From Sulfuricurvum sp. (GTDB lineage: Bacteria; Campylobacterota; Campylobacteria; Campylobacterales; Sulfurimonadaceae), in the NCBI GenBank assembly GCA_028714915.1, contig JAQTLL010000001.1:310001-374000 (forward strand): a stretch of DNA of 64,000 bases. Reading direction: 5' to 3'. Position numbers and translations under genes: made by a program. Of the stretch, positions 52,991-63,163 are shown piece after piece (position 1 is the first letter of the stretch; each line of letters starts with the position of its first letter). The notes beneath the pieces were generated by a model. It saw only the letters and a program-made list of their open reading frames with translations. It was not told the origin of the DNA and ran no database searches.

Positions 52991-53844
52991 TGGACTTCAC
53001 CTTGGATCATATTGTTAAATCCCTCCTCTGTAGTGTAGGGATTTTTAAGATGTAATTTCTCTTTTGTCAAAGTATTGTCGACTTCCAAGCTCCCATAGAG
53101 TCTTTTATAAAAAGAAGGTTTGATAAGTCTTAGCATTGTTTCAAAAAACGGTATTTTCACTAAAAATATTTTTTTATTTAAATTTTTAGCGATCAGCTCG
53201 ATAAGTTCGGCTGTATTTAATGGTTTGTCATCACTGGCTAAAAATATTCCACTTTGTTTTTGAGTGAGTACTTCAGTCATAAGATAACAAAGATTGCCAA
53301 CATAAACCATACTTCTTTTGTTATAAATATTTTGAAACGGTAAAATAGAAACTTTTTGGACTAAATTTATCAAATTTTTGATATTTGCTTTGACCCCTTT
53401 GCCATAAACGATGGGTGTTCTTATGATAGAAACAATAAATTTTTTATCTTCTAGTATTTTTAACTCTTGTTCTGCTTTGTATTTACTTTTTCCATAATCA
53501 TCTTGTGGAGTACATGGGCTATTCTCATTGTAGGGAAGGGAAGCCTCTTCCCCATACACTTTTACCGTACTCATAAATACAAAGTGCCGGACTCCGTCGC
53601 GTTTGGCTTTTTTAGCCAAATTTATAGTTTGCGCAACATTGATTTTTTCGTATTGTTCTGGGCTTGCATCGTTCATCTGATGGACAAGAGCGGAGAGATG
53701 GAGAACCGTTTCTATCCCTGTTAAATTCAAACTTTCAAAATTATCTCTTTGAAATGAAAAGGTATTGATAACAAATTTTTCTGAATATTTTTCTAGGAAA
53801 TAGCTCCCTATAAATCCTGTTGATCCTGTGAGGAGGATATTCAT
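52981..53844 (-). CDS. NAD-dependent sugar-nucleotide epimerase/reductase
   Basis: The 287-residue extended SDR has the nucleotide loop LLTGSTGFIGSYFLEKY (residues 4-20), STVKVYGEEASLP, and the active-site YGKSKYKAEQE (Y-x3-K). Its position next to an initiating sugar transferase resembles WbpV/GnE-type enzymes that epimerise or reduce UDP-HexNAc sugars. The exact activity cannot be read. Coupled to the upstream glycosyltransferase by an ATGA overlap. Confidence 0.8.
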   Translation of the reverse strand: MNILLTGSTGFIGSYFLEKYSEKFVINTFSFQRDNFESLNLTGIETVLHLSALVHQMNDASPEQYEKINVAQTINLAKKAKRDGVRHFVFMSTVKVYGEEASLPYNENSPCTPQDDYGKSKYKAEQELKILEDKKFIVSIIRTPIVYGKGVKANIKNLINLVQKVSILPFQNIYNKRSMVYVGNLCYLMTEVLTQKQSGIFLASDDKPLNTAELIELIAKNLNKKIFLVKIPFFETMLRLIKPSFYKRLYGSLEVDNTLTKEKLHLKNPYTTEEGFNNMIQGEVQCH

Positions 53845-54674
53845 TGGTACAACTCTTGACTGAGCTGCTCAAGGGTTTGCTGATTTATTTTTTTTCTGTA
53901 AGAGTCGAAAAACCAACCGTATTTGTTAAAATAGATAAAGACTGAGTGGATAAAAATCCAGAGCAACCTACTATTTTTGTGTGCCCCCCGCTCATATTCG
54001 TGATAGATATGAACATGAGGGTAAAGGACAGTTTTTGCAACGGCTCCAATACGTCTGGAAAGGTCAGCATCTTCAAGATACATAAAAAAATGCTCATCGA
54101 AAGACCCTATTTTTTTGAGCGTATCTGTGCGTATAAACATAAAACATCCAGAGATAAAAGGAATTTCAATAATTGATGAATAATCGAAAAAAGTGAGGCT
54201 GTATCGGCGGTTTATTTTTTCTAAATAGCTTTTAACCCTGATAAATCGTCGAGCAAATAGATCCCAAGGAGTCGGTAAAAGCTTTGCAATGTATTGTATC
54301 TCACCGTTCGGATAGAGAACTTTTGGCATCAATAATCCTACATCAGGATGTGAGTTCATATACTCTACGATTTCTTCAAGCACTCCAGCATTAAAGTACA
54401 CATCGGGGTTAAGGACAAGATGATAGGTAGTCCCTTCAGAGATGGATTTTCTTAAGGCGATATTGTGTGCAGTCCCGAATCCAGGATTAGAAGGATTATG
54501 AAGGTACTCGATCCTGTTATCCATTAAAGAGAGAGTTCTACGTGTATCGGTAGGCGAATTGTCGATAAGGTAGAGTTTGATGTTGAGAGAGGTGTTTAAA
54601 ACGCTTTCTATTGCTTTTTTAAGCATGGTGATGGGGTTGTTGTAGAGGACGATAGAAACTGTTAATTTATACAC
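53841..54674 (-). CDS. Glycosyltransferase family 2 (rhamnosyltransferase-like)
   Basis: The 277-residue GT-A enzyme has LTVSIVLYNNPITMLKKAI, LYLIDNSPTD, PGFGTAHNIALR, the metal motif LNPDVYF, and a catalytic FFMYLEDADLSRR segment near residue 195. This pattern is typical of GT2 enzymes that add rhamnose or a similar sugar. The donor is not determined. It overlaps both neighbours. Confidence 0.85.
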   Translation of the reverse strand: MYKLTVSIVLYNNPITMLKKAIESVLNTSLNIKLYLIDNSPTDTRRTLSLMDNRIEYLHNPSNPGFGTAHNIALRKSISEGTTYHLVLNPDVYFNAGVLEEIVEYMNSHPDVGLLMPKVLYPNGEIQYIAKLLPTPWDLFARRFIRVKSYLEKINRRYSLTFFDYSSIIEIPFISGCFMFIRTDTLKKIGSFDEHFFMYLEDADLSRRIGAVAKTVLYPHVHIYHEYERGAHKNSRLLWIFIHSVFIYFNKYGWFFDSYRKKINQQTLEQLSQELYQ

Positions 54675-55476
54675 GAAATAGCCACCTTTTTAGCTCTGAT
54701 TTTAAATGTTTTAGAAAAGAGAATAAAAGTAATACACTAAAAACAAGCCATGAAACTTTGGTTGTATTTGAAAATTTTCGATACATTGCCATTTCACCCA
54801 GTCTCATCTGATGACGTGCAGCACTAATGCCACCTTTTGAAAGCATTGGTCGTCCGAGAACGCTTAATGGTGGTCCCATAAGTTCGAGGATTGAATAGCG
54901 GGCGGCAATTCTCACCCAAAGATCATGATCTTCAGCATAGCGAAGAGATTCATCGAATCGTTCGGTTATAGAACGTTTGCAGCAGCAGCATGGCGTTGCT
55001 ATGGGATTGCGAAGTAGTATACTTAATTGTGAAATAGTATGTACTTGATAGGTTGAAGGGGAGATCTCCATAGTGAAAGAGTCGTAGGAAAGAGTAAAAG
55101 AGTGGAAGAGCAAAGTAGCTTCAGGACAGGTAGTGATAAAAGAATGGAGGATCATCAGTTTGTCAGGATGCCATTGATCATCAGCATCTAAAAAGGCAAT
55201 ATAATCTCCTTTGGCGTTTTCCCAGCCAATATTGCGCGTATAGGATGGTCCCATATTCTTCGAGTTCTGGATTAAATGAATTTGTAATTCAGGATGCAAT
55301 ACGAGGTAATCTTGAACCAGTGATACTGAGTTGTCACTACTTGAATCATCGATAATCAATATTTCCCAATCGGTAAAGTGTTGATTTTGGCAACTTTCTA
55401 GTGTTGAGAGGATAGTGTTTTCGGCGTTATATAGGGGGATTATGATTGAAAATATTTTGTGTTCTTGAATGGTCAT
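54667..55476 (-). CDS. Glycosyltransferase family 2
   Basis: The 269-residue GT2 protein has FSIIIPLYNAENTILSTLES, EILIIDDSSSDNS, GPSYTRNIGWENAKGDYIAFLDADDQW (with the DxD), and ESLRYAEDHDLWVR. A hydrophobic C-terminal segment (LVFSVLLLFSFL) suggests membrane association. Substrate unknown. Confidence 0.87.
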   Translation of the reverse strand: MTIQEHKIFSIIIPLYNAENTILSTLESCQNQHFTDWEILIIDDSSSDNSVSLVQDYLVLHPELQIHLIQNSKNMGPSYTRNIGWENAKGDYIAFLDADDQWHPDKLMILHSFITTCPEATLLFHSFTLSYDSFTMEISPSTYQVHTISQLSILLRNPIATPCCCCKRSITERFDESLRYAEDHDLWVRIAARYSILELMGPPLSVLGRPMLSKGGISAARHQMRLGEMAMYRKFSNTTKVSWLVFSVLLLFSFLKHLKSELKRWLFRV

Positions 55477-55477
55477 A

Positions 55478-56371
55478 TTAATTCTTAAAATGTAAAATAT
55501 ATTTTGTAAAATAGCGACAAGAAGTAAATGTTTGTTTCAGGGTGAATTGGACTTTATCCTTATAGGAGAGTGCGCTTATATTAGTTGCCCCCGATTCTTT
55601 ATGCAGAACTTGGATTCTAGTATCAAAATAGATTTTTAACTTTCTGACTCGTAATAATTCGGCAAGAATGTATTCTTCACAATATAAGAACGTATGAGGA
55701 TCAAATCCATCAAAGAATTTAAAAAATGTTGGTGTAAAAATCAAAAAACTTCCTTGAGGTGCATAAATATAGCCACTGTTTTGAGTAGTGTCTTTTGTCT
55801 TTGATATTTTTTTCTTATTCCGCCACTTAGTGTATATCGTGATGATATTATAAAGTACTTTGGTTCGGAGCAAGAAGTAAAATCTATCAAAACCAGTGCC
55901 AAAAAAAAGAAAAAACGTGATCTTATTTAATAGTGAAAAGGGGTGCAAACGAAATGGATTTTGGTAAATACCATCAAGGTTTTGGATATTTGGAGCAATT
56001 ACTGTAATATTTGGATCTTGAGTAAAAAGTTCTAATAATAGTGGAGCTGGGTGTGCTTGGGATTGAATAGTGATATCACTATTAGAGCAGATGACAAACT
56101 CGCATCCATCGTCTCGTGCAGTAGTAATTCCTAGATTATTCCCTTCTGCAAAACCAGTATTGACAGTAGAATGTAGATATGTATAATGATATTTTTCACG
56201 TAATTTTTTAGATGATAAAATCTCATGAGAGAGATTCTGTGATCCGTTTTCCACAACATAAATATTTATATTGTCCCATTCATTTTTTTTGAGAGATTGC
56301 AAACATTTAAGTGTGTCTTTGTAGGTTTTGTAATTGAGGATAACAAAGCCAATTTTTGTATCCCTTTTCAT
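55478..56371 (-). CDS. Glycosyltransferase family 2
   Basis: The 297-residue protein has GFVILNYKTYKDTLKCL, IYVVENGSQN, GFAEGNNLGITTARD, FVICSNSDITI (metal site) and FDPHTFLYCEEYILAELLR. It belongs with the rhamnosyltransferase-like GT2 group. It overlaps the acyltransferase gene (ATGA). Base composition is AT-rich compared with pglB and pglF. Confidence 0.85.
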   Translation of the reverse strand: MKRDTKIGFVILNYKTYKDTLKCLQSLKKNEWDNINIYVVENGSQNLSHEILSSKKLREKYHYTYLHSTVNTGFAEGNNLGITTARDDGCEFVICSNSDITIQSQAHPAPLLLELFTQDPNITVIAPNIQNLDGIYQNPFRLHPFSLLNKITFFLFFGTGFDRFYFLLRTKVLYNIITIYTKWRNKKKISKTKDTTQNSGYIYAPQGSFLIFTPTFFKFFDGFDPHTFLYCEEYILAELLRVRKLKIYFDTRIQVLHKESGATNISALSYKDKVQFTLKQTFTSCRYFTKYILHFKN

Positions 56372-57363
56372 TGTTTAGGCTTAAGTAGCATCATTGGTCG
56401 CTCTATAAAATGCCAAGACAGTGCGGCAAACATCATCGTAATTATAAATCCAGTATTTAAAAACAAAGGAAGTGAAATTTTTGGCATTAAATATAGAATG
56501 GCCTGTTGTATGGGAAAAGCATAGATGTAAAACCCATAGGAATAGTCAAATTTATTAAACAATGAAAGGATATTGCTGTGTGAAAATCCGAAACTTAAAA
56601 CGGCAAATGGGATTATTAATAAGCTGGCTATAGAATACAAATCATTCCATTGGTAAATAAATATTAAGCAGAATATGGCCATTACAAAACTTTCAAATGA
56701 AAAAAACTTTTTAATATTCCAGTGAAACATCACTGCGCCAGCCCAGAAAAACACACCCGTCGTAATAACCGATCTTAAATCAACTCCATAGACAATAATT
56801 ATATCAGGAGCCGTTTTGCTAGCAAGAGCTAAAAATAAAAATAAAAATCCAAGTACAACATATTTTGTATATTTGTTGCTTATACCAAATACAGCAACTA
56901 GAATATACATAAAAAATTCTACTGGTAATGACCAAAGGGAACCATTGACTGCATTTGGATAAATATTATGTTCAAAAACCCCTGGAAGGTTATATGAAAT
57001 ATATAGAAAAATATTTTTGAGATAGAGAAGCAGCTGCAAGCTTGTAAAGTAATCGTATAATGTCCATGTTGTCAGTATTGGACCCAATACAAAAGTTGAA
57101 AGAAAGGTTACAGCAATCAAGCCTGGAAAAATTCTCAAAGAACGTCTGATAAAAAATCTTCGCAGTGAAGGATCTTTTTCCCAGCTCATTGAAATCAAAT
57201 AGCCACTAATTGCAAAAAAGATAAAAACCCCTAATCCATGATCTAAAACTGTATTGACCGAACCACCCATTAATATATGCGCATGTCCATAAAAAACTAA
57301 AAATGCAGCAAAGAGTCTAATGAAATTAAATTGATTGCTTTCTTGTTTGGCATCGATTTTCAT
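56368..57363 (-). CDS. Acyltransferase family 3 (O-antigen/glycan acetylase)
   Basis: The 331-residue protein has about ten membrane helices. It starts with NFIRLFAAFLVFYGHAHIL (catalytic His) and GLGVFIFFAISGYLISMSW, then RSLRIFPGLIAVTF. These are the hallmarks of OafA-type acyltransferases that acetylate a surface or lipid-linked glycan. A GAGGA ribosome-binding site precedes the ATG. Confidence 0.88.
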   Translation of the reverse strand: MKIDAKQESNQFNFIRLFAAFLVFYGHAHILMGGSVNTVLDHGLGVFIFFAISGYLISMSWEKDPSLRRFFIRRSLRIFPGLIAVTFLSTFVLGPILTTWTLYDYFTSLQLLLYLKNIFLYISYNLPGVFEHNIYPNAVNGSLWSLPVEFFMYILVAVFGISNKYTKYVVLGFLFLFLALASKTAPDIIIVYGVDLRSVITTGVFFWAGAVMFHWNIKKFFSFESFVMAIFCLIFIYQWNDLYSIASLLIIPFAVLSFGFSHSNILSLFNKFDYSYGFYIYAFPIQQAILYLMPKISLPLFLNTGFIITMMFAALSWHFIERPMMLLKPKQ

Positions 57364-57406
57364 GTTACTAATCCTCTGGCAAAGTTAAGTATTAAGTGCC
57401 AAAGAA

Positions 57407-58399
57407 CTATTGGCGTTTGATTTTACGATAGAAAAATAATATGAGATTGTATATAGAAGGGTATTTTTTTTTGACTATATACTTCATTTTTGATGGAAGA
57501 CTTATTAGGTTAGATTGACATAAATCTTGATAGTATTGATCTGCTATAGAATATTGGTTTATTTCCAAGCAACAAAGAGCTTTTTCAAAAATTGATCTGT
57601 TTACTAATCTCTTGATTTGGATTGTATATTTATACTCAAAATATTCATTCATATATTTTAGTACTTCTATCGCGTCATCTAACCTCTGAATTCTATTAGT
57701 TGATGTCCATATCCCATTATCGTGAACTCGATATGTGGCCATTTTGTCTGGAAAATACTTAATTTTTCCATGTTCAGCATGTAGCATATGTAAAGGCCAA
57801 TCTCCTAGTTTTAATTCTTTAAAAAAATCTGGAATTTTGATGTTTATATTTCGATACACAAAAGTACAGGTATTCGCAATATTGGCATTGAATAAATCGT
57901 CTATCATCATATCTTTTTCTTGTTTAATATTTGGATATGAACTAATAATGGCTTGCGAGCTTTGGTCAAAAGTTTCAGAACGGTGGCAACATATTATAAA
58001 GTCTGAATTATTTTCTAAAAAATCAACTTGTTTCTGTAATTTATTGATATTTGTCCAGTAATCATCTCCTTCACATAAGGCAATATAGGTACCTGAGCAG
58101 GTATTGAAAGTTCTTGCAAAAATTTTTTGCATTCCAATGTTAAAGTCACATGTGATCACTTGGATCAAACTTGGGTAACGATCTTTATATTCGTTAATTA
58201 TGTTGAGAGTATTGTCCGTACTACAATCTTCACCAATAATAATTTCAAAAGGAAAGGTAGTCTGTTGCATTAAAAAACTATCGATTGCCGCACCTATAAA
58301 TTTTTCATGATTGTAAGTGATGCAGCAGATACTTACAATTGGATTTGAAGCAATGTCTTTCCAGTTCCTGACTATCTCTTGTTCACTTTTTGTTATCAC
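57407..58399 (-). CDS. Glycosyltransferase family 2
   Basis: This GT2 protein has SNPIVSICCITYNHEKFIGAAIDS, FEIIIGEDCSTDNT, CEGDDYWT (metal motif) and a following helical domain. A longer frame would start with a TTG at 58438, inside the upstream gene. I prefer the GTG at 58399, 4 nt after that gene's stop and about 8 nt after AAAAGG, giving 330 residues. Very AT-rich; substrate unknown. Confidence 0.82.
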   Translation of the reverse strand: MITKSEQEIVRNWKDIASNPIVSICCITYNHEKFIGAAIDSFLMQQTTFPFEIIIGEDCSTDNTLNIINEYKDRYPSLIQVITCDFNIGMQKIFARTFNTCSGTYIALCEGDDYWTNINKLQKQVDFLENNSDFIICCHRSETFDQSSQAIISSYPNIKQEKDMMIDDLFNANIANTCTFVYRNINIKIPDFFKELKLGDWPLHMLHAEHGKIKYFPDKMATYRVHDNGIWTSTNRIQRLDDAIEVLKYMNEYFEYKYTIQIKRLVNRSIFEKALCCLEINQYSIADQYYQDLCQSNLISLPSKMKYIVKKKYPSIYNLILFFYRKIKRQ

Positions 58400-58403
58400 T
58401 TTT

Positions 58404-59717
58404 TTAACCTTTTCTTGCCAATACCGATAATCTAACAAGTTTAAATTTTTTGTAAATTTTTCTTTTTATAAAAACTATCTTTCGTTTAGATTTAAATTTT
58501 ACTAAGAAATATTTGTCACTTTGAGTTAACTTTTTTGGTTCGAAGGTAGAATTTATGGCTGCTTCAAAGGTATTTACCCGTACTTCGATTTGATTGAAAG
58601 TATCAAAAAGTTCTTGAATTCTTTTTTGCCCAAATATAGAAAGTTCAATTAACTTTTTTGGATCGTTATAATATTCAATAATAATATTGGAGATTTGTAG
58701 TGCATCAAGAGGGATTTTAACTATTTCTTTTCCAAAGAGATAATCCTTGTTCATATTTAGTTCATCAGATGTAAAGATGGGAACTCCACAATATCCAGCA
58801 TCTGCACCAAGTGGAAAGCCATCAAATTGGGATCCAAATTGAAGAGGTCTATTTGGAGTTAAAAAAATATCCATATTGGAAAAAAACTCTGGAAAAAAAT
58901 TTGAGTTTTGAGCCCCATAAAAAATTATTTTATTTCCTAAGGTTGAAATATCGATTTCATTTTTATCCCAATTTCCAACAATATGAAAACGTATATTTGA
59001 AATCTTTTCAGAAAGTATTTTGGCAGTGTCTATAAATAGATCATATCCTTTATTTAACCCAAATTCGACATATCTAAAAGCCACAAAACAAATATCAAAT
59101 GTGTTTTTATCTTGTGGATAATATTTTCTAGCTAGTATGTCTTTCTTTTCAAATTGTGAAAATCCACCATATTTAAGGGTTATTTTAGATTCGTCACATA
59201 GCTGTTTACGAAGGATATAGTCTTTAGTATACTGCTGTGTTACTATAACTTGTTTAAATAATGGCGATAAGAAAATTCTTTTTAATTTCTCGTCGGACCT
59301 AGTCTTGTCAACAAAGAATCCTCCTCCTGGGTAAAGGCAAAAAACAAAAGAAATATTATGAGTTTCTAAATAGTCCAGTATTGTAAAAGTTTCATTTAAA
59401 AATAAAATATAAGCTAAATCAGCTTTTTGCGAATTTTTTGAATCAAATTCAATGAACTTATTGGCGTATTGTGGATGAGATAAGATATATTTAGAGGTAT
59501 TTTGTATGTAAGTGATTGAATCTCTTCCTATATGATAGTCATCATCTTTGAGCCCTGATGGAATATTTACAATATAGCTATTCTCGACTTTATTGAGATA
59601 TGATTCAAATTCAATAGCTCTAAATCCTCTAAAATTAGATTCTGGAAACCTACCATCAAAAATTAATAATTTATACTCAGTACTTGCTGAATTGTTTATT
59701 TCTGATAGATTATTCAT
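58404..59717 (-). CDS. Glycosyltransferase (GT-B fold, group 1-like)
   Basis: The 437-residue protein has a GT-B outline. The N-terminal half has a Rossmann pattern (KLLIFDGRFPESNFRGFRAIEF); the C-terminal half has IRFHIVGNWDKNEID, IIFYGAQNSNFFPEFFSNMDIFLTPNR and a donor-site EGFPLGADAGYCGVPIF-like segment. The basic C-terminal tail (KFKSKRKIVFIKRKIYKKFK) may bind the membrane. AT-rich. Confidence 0.75.
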   Translation of the reverse strand: MNNLSEINNSASTEYKLLIFDGRFPESNFRGFRAIEFESYLNKVENSYIVNIPSGLKDDDYHIGRDSITYIQNTSKYILSHPQYANKFIEFDSKNSQKADLAYILFLNETFTILDYLETHNISFVFCLYPGGGFFVDKTRSDEKLKRIFLSPLFKQVIVTQQYTKDYILRKQLCDESKITLKYGGFSQFEKKDILARKYYPQDKNTFDICFVAFRYVEFGLNKGYDLFIDTAKILSEKISNIRFHIVGNWDKNEIDISTLGNKIIFYGAQNSNFFPEFFSNMDIFLTPNRPLQFGSQFDGFPLGADAGYCGVPIFTSDELNMNKDYLFGKEIVKIPLDALQISNIIIEYYNDPKKLIELSIFGQKRIQELFDTFNQIEVRVNTFEAAINSTFEPKKLTQSDKYFLVKFKSKRKIVFIKRKIYKKFKLVRLSVLARKG

Positions 59718-59767
59718 ATTTTGATGTTTCCTTAATGGGTGTATATGGCAGTTTTATTGTTATTTCA

Positions 59768-60319
59768 TTATTTAAATAGCTTCCCATTTCTTTCAATTTC
59801 TGGAGATTGTAAAAACTTTTCATAGTTTCTAAAAACTTCTTCTTTATCACGCTCACCGACTTTTTTATTGCCGACATAAATTCCCCATGGCTCTAATGAT
59901 TTAGTCACGACAGAACTTGCTCCAACTGTTGCGCCTTCTCCAACGCTCACTCCTGGTAGTACAACACTATTCGCCCCTATGATACAAAACTCACCAATGG
60001 ATATCGGGGTACTTTTGATATTTCTATATTCATTAGCAACTGTTGAATTACCAAATCCCCACTCTTTAAAATCATCCGTAGCTGTTAAAATTCTACACCC
60101 TTGTGAAATGGCAGCATAATTACCAATGATAAGTTTGTTTCCGCCAGTAATAGAGGTGAAATTTGCAATATGAACATAATTTCCAATAGTGATTTTTTCT
60201 TTTGCATAAATCAGGACAAAATCATCGATAATGACATATTTCCCAAACCTGATATTTTCAAGACCTATGATTTTGGTATATTCAAAAGTTTGGACGTCGG
60301 GAATGTTATACTTGTCCAT
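59768..60319 (-). CDS. Hexapeptide-repeat acetyltransferase
   Basis: The 183-residue protein is a left-handed beta-helix acyltransferase: repeats ITIGNYVHIANFTSITGGN, LIIGNYAAISQGC and ISIGEFCIIGANSVVLPGVSVGEGATVGASSVVTKSL. A catalytic His would be expected in the loop near YVHIAN. It probably acetylates the amino sugar made by the aminotransferase, whose stop codon overlaps its start. It could instead acetylate a glycan hydroxyl. Confidence 0.85.
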   Translation of the reverse strand: MDKYNIPDVQTFEYTKIIGLENIRFGKYVIIDDFVLIYAKEKITIGNYVHIANFTSITGGNKLIIGNYAAISQGCRILTATDDFKEWGFGNSTVANEYRNIKSTPISIGEFCIIGANSVVLPGVSVGEGATVGASSVVTKSLEPWGIYVGNKKVGERDKEEVFRNYEKFLQSPEIERNGKLFK

Positions 60320-61411
60320 TTAGATATTTTCCTTCATAATCTTTATAATTAATTTTAAATCATTTTCTTCTAAATCAGCATACATAGGCAAACACAAAAT
60401 TCTACTAGCAATATTCCTTGAGCTAGGACAATATTGTTTCGGTTCTATGTAACTTAATGTATCCAGTGACGGATAAAAGTAGCGTCTAGGAAAAATCTGC
60501 TGTTCATTGAGTGCTTTTTGAACTTTTTTGAGCTGTTCTTCACTTTTGAAAACTATCGGAAAATAACTATAATTTTGTGCGGCATTATCATTTTGTTCTT
60601 GGAATTGAATCAGTCCTCGCAACTCAGTTTGATACGTCTCTAAAATAGTCTTTCTTTTTTGCTGAATTTGTTCCATATCGTCTAAGACACAGAGCCCCAT
60701 CGCTGCCTCAAACTCATTCATTTTTGCATTGGTACCAAGTTCTGGGATCGATTCACTGTTTTCAATACCGAAGTTGATCAGATAGCGTGCTTTTTGAACA
60801 AGATCATCATCGTTGATGATTAACGCGCCACCTTCTATCGTATGAAAAAGCTTCGTTGCATGAAAACTGAGGGTAGAAATATTACCATAGTTAAGTACGC
60901 TTTGCTCTTTATATTGCACATCAAAAGCGTGAGCAGCATCATAGACTACTTTAAGATTATTTTGTTTAGCAATTTGTTCAATCTTTTCAACTTCACAAGG
61001 ATTTCCAAAAACATGAACTCCTAAAATTGCTGATGTGTTTTTAGTAATACTGTCTTCTATCTTGCTTGGATCGATATTAAAAGTATGTGGATTAATATCG
61101 GCGAAAATCGGTAAAAGACCATTAGTGACAAGGGAACTAGTTGTTGCTACAAAACTAAATGGAGTAGTTATAACAAAGTCTTTCAGTCCAAGTGTACGAT
61201 AGGCTATTTCTAAGGCAACTGTACCATTTGCTACTAAAACAATATTTTTAACACCCAAATAGTCTGCTAGTCTTTTCTCGAGTCGCTGTACCAATGGCCC
61301 ATTGTTTGTTACCCAATTGTTTGCATAAATTTCATCAATATATTGTTTATATTTTTCTTTATCAGGAAGATAAGTCTTGGTAACGTTGATTATTTTTTGA
61401 TTTGTATGCAT
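60320..61411 (-). CDS. DegT/DnrJ-family sugar aminotransferase
   Basis: The PLP enzyme (363 residues from MHTNQKIINVTKTYLP) has NNWVTNNGPLVQRLEKRLA, VANGTVALEIAYRTLGL, a DAAHAF motif (PLP Asp), and the Schiff-base Lys in SFHATKLFHTIEGGALI (near residue 180). It resembles VioA-type 4-aminotransferases acting on nucleotide-4-keto-6-deoxysugars. With the acetyltransferase it would make an N-acetylated amino sugar; PglE/PglD activity on the PglF product is one option. A start at 61435 is also possible. Confidence 0.87.
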   Translation of the reverse strand: MHTNQKIINVTKTYLPDKEKYKQYIDEIYANNWVTNNGPLVQRLEKRLADYLGVKNIVLVANGTVALEIAYRTLGLKDFVITTPFSFVATTSSLVTNGLLPIFADINPHTFNIDPSKIEDSITKNTSAILGVHVFGNPCEVEKIEQIAKQNNLKVVYDAAHAFDVQYKEQSVLNYGNISTLSFHATKLFHTIEGGALIINDDDLVQKARYLINFGIENSESIPELGTNAKMNEFEAAMGLCVLDDMEQIQQKRKTILETYQTELRGLIQFQEQNDNAAQNYSYFPIVFKSEEQLKKVQKALNEQQIFPRRYFYPSLDTLSYIEPKQYCPSSRNIASRILCLPMYADLEENDLKLIIKIMKENI

Positions 61412-61421
61412 ATTATTATTT

Positions 61422-63158
61422 TCATACCAATTCATTTTTAAAGATTATGGGGGGAAATTCCAAGTTTATACGCGTATTTTTTATTGTATACACTTTCCCA
61501 CACCCTTCTATCGTACTCAACCGATGCGCAATCACAATCAATGTCTTATCTTCGCATATTTTATAGATTTCTTCCATAATTTTCGCTTCAGTATCGGTAT
61601 CGAGAGCACTGGTTGCTTCATCAAGAACTAAAATTTCAGGATTGCCATAGAGTGCGCGGGCGATTGCGATACGTTGGCGCTGACCGCCGCTGAGTTTGAT
61701 TCCGCCCTCGCCTACCCTTGTATGGATACCCTCATGATATGATTCCAAAAATTCTAATATATTGGCTTGATGAAGAGCTTTTTTGATTCTTTCTTCATTT
61801 ATTTTTACATTGAAAGCTACATTTTGAGCCACTGTACCGTCAAAGAGATAGATACTTTGGGGAATATAGCCGATCTTGCTCCGCCACGCTTTGATATTGC
61901 CCTCATCCAATATCACCCCATCGACCGTTATTGCCCCTGATTTTGGGCGATAAAGTCCTATGATAAGGTCGATGAGCGTCGATTTCCCGCTCCCGCTTTC
62001 CCCGACAAAAGCTATTTTTTCCCCATTAAAAATTGTGAGGGTAATATCATCTAAGATAGGTTTGGATGGGTCATATTCGAAATAAACATGATCCAGCTGA
62101 ATTGAGTGGTTAAAGGCTATTGGGTTATCACCGAAATTTTCAGCATCGTACATAAGGTCGTTGTGGATAATATCGAGAGACCTTTTATTGAAAATAATTT
62201 GATTGTATCCCGATAAAATACGATTAGCAGAGGGCATAAGACGATACAGTCCCAACACAAACATTGAGATAAGAGCCAAAGCACCGGAAATATCACTTTG
62301 ATATTTATGAACGAGATAAATTACCATAAAAATAACAATCCCAAATCCCAATGCTTCTAAAAAAAGGCGCGGGAAATGGGTAAGGGTTTCATTGCGAATA
62401 TTAGCTGACGCATAGCCTGCACTGGCTCGATTAAATTTTTCGAGAATCGGTGCTGTGTTTGAGTTGAGTTTCATGAGTTTGAAATTGCCAAGACTGCTTT
62501 GAAGTATCTCAAAAAACTTTTTTTGATGTTCTTCACGAGATACTCCTGCTTTTTTGATCGCTCTGGAGATGGTCAACACCAAAAAGAGAGCATTGACAAT
62601 CAGTATTACACTGATTAAAAGAGTAATTTTCCAGTTGATATAGAGCATGACAGAATAGATAAATATGACGACAAAAACTTCACTGAGCATTAATAAAAGA
62701 CCAGAAATTAAAGTCGTCATATTTTGGGCTTCGTTAATAATGGCTTTGCTAAGTTCTGCGCTGTTTTTGTCAATGAACAATCGATAGCTCATTCCGAGAT
62801 AGTTTTCAAATAAGCGGTAGGCGATGAGATGATAACGCCCTTTTGAAAATTTTGCGAGGAGATAAAAATATCCAAGATTAAGCAGGCTTCGAAGAAAATA
62901 AAAAACCAATAGAACCCCTCCCATTGCAATTACAAAGTCAATATCACTGTGAAAATCAAAGAATTTATAGGTGAGCTCAAGATAATGATTGGTATGAATA
63001 GCCGAAAAATTATTGGCAATATTGATAAAAGGCAATACTGCAGTAACCCCAACCATTTCAATCAGTGAGATAGCTATTGAAATAAAAACCAAAACAAATA
63101 GAAATTTTTTATCATGTTGAGTAAGAATAGAAAAAAGTTTAGAAAAAAATAATTGCAT
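61422..63158 (-). CDS. pglK: PglK-type lipid-linked oligosaccharide flippase (ABC transporter)
   Basis: The half-transporter (578 residues from MQLFFSKLFSILTQHDKK) has six membrane helices (residues about 15-310) and an ATPase domain: Walker A GESGSGKST, Q-loop GYIPQSIYLFDG, signature LSGGQRQRIAIARAL, Walker B ILVLDEATSALD and H-loop AHRLS. PglK flips undecaprenyl-linked glycans to the periplasm for PglB. The longer start at 63191 would overlap the upstream gene; the ATG at 63158 lies 5 nt after its stop. Confidence 0.92.
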   Translation of the reverse strand: MQLFFSKLFSILTQHDKKFLFVLVFISIAISLIEMVGVTAVLPFINIANNFSAIHTNHYLELTYKFFDFHSDIDFVIAMGGVLLVFYFLRSLLNLGYFYLLAKFSKGRYHLIAYRLFENYLGMSYRLFIDKNSAELSKAIINEAQNMTTLISGLLLMLSEVFVVIFIYSVMLYINWKITLLISVILIVNALFLVLTISRAIKKAGVSREEHQKKFFEILQSSLGNFKLMKLNSNTAPILEKFNRASAGYASANIRNETLTHFPRLFLEALGFGIVIFMVIYLVHKYQSDISGALALISMFVLGLYRLMPSANRILSGYNQIIFNKRSLDIIHNDLMYDAENFGDNPIAFNHSIQLDHVYFEYDPSKPILDDITLTIFNGEKIAFVGESGSGKSTLIDLIIGLYRPKSGAITVDGVILDEGNIKAWRSKIGYIPQSIYLFDGTVAQNVAFNVKINEERIKKALHQANILEFLESYHEGIHTRVGEGGIKLSGGQRQRIAIARALYGNPEILVLDEATSALDTDTEAKIMEEIYKICEDKTLIVIAHRLSTIEGCGKVYTIKNTRINLEFPPIIFKNELV

Positions 63159-63163
63159 ATTAC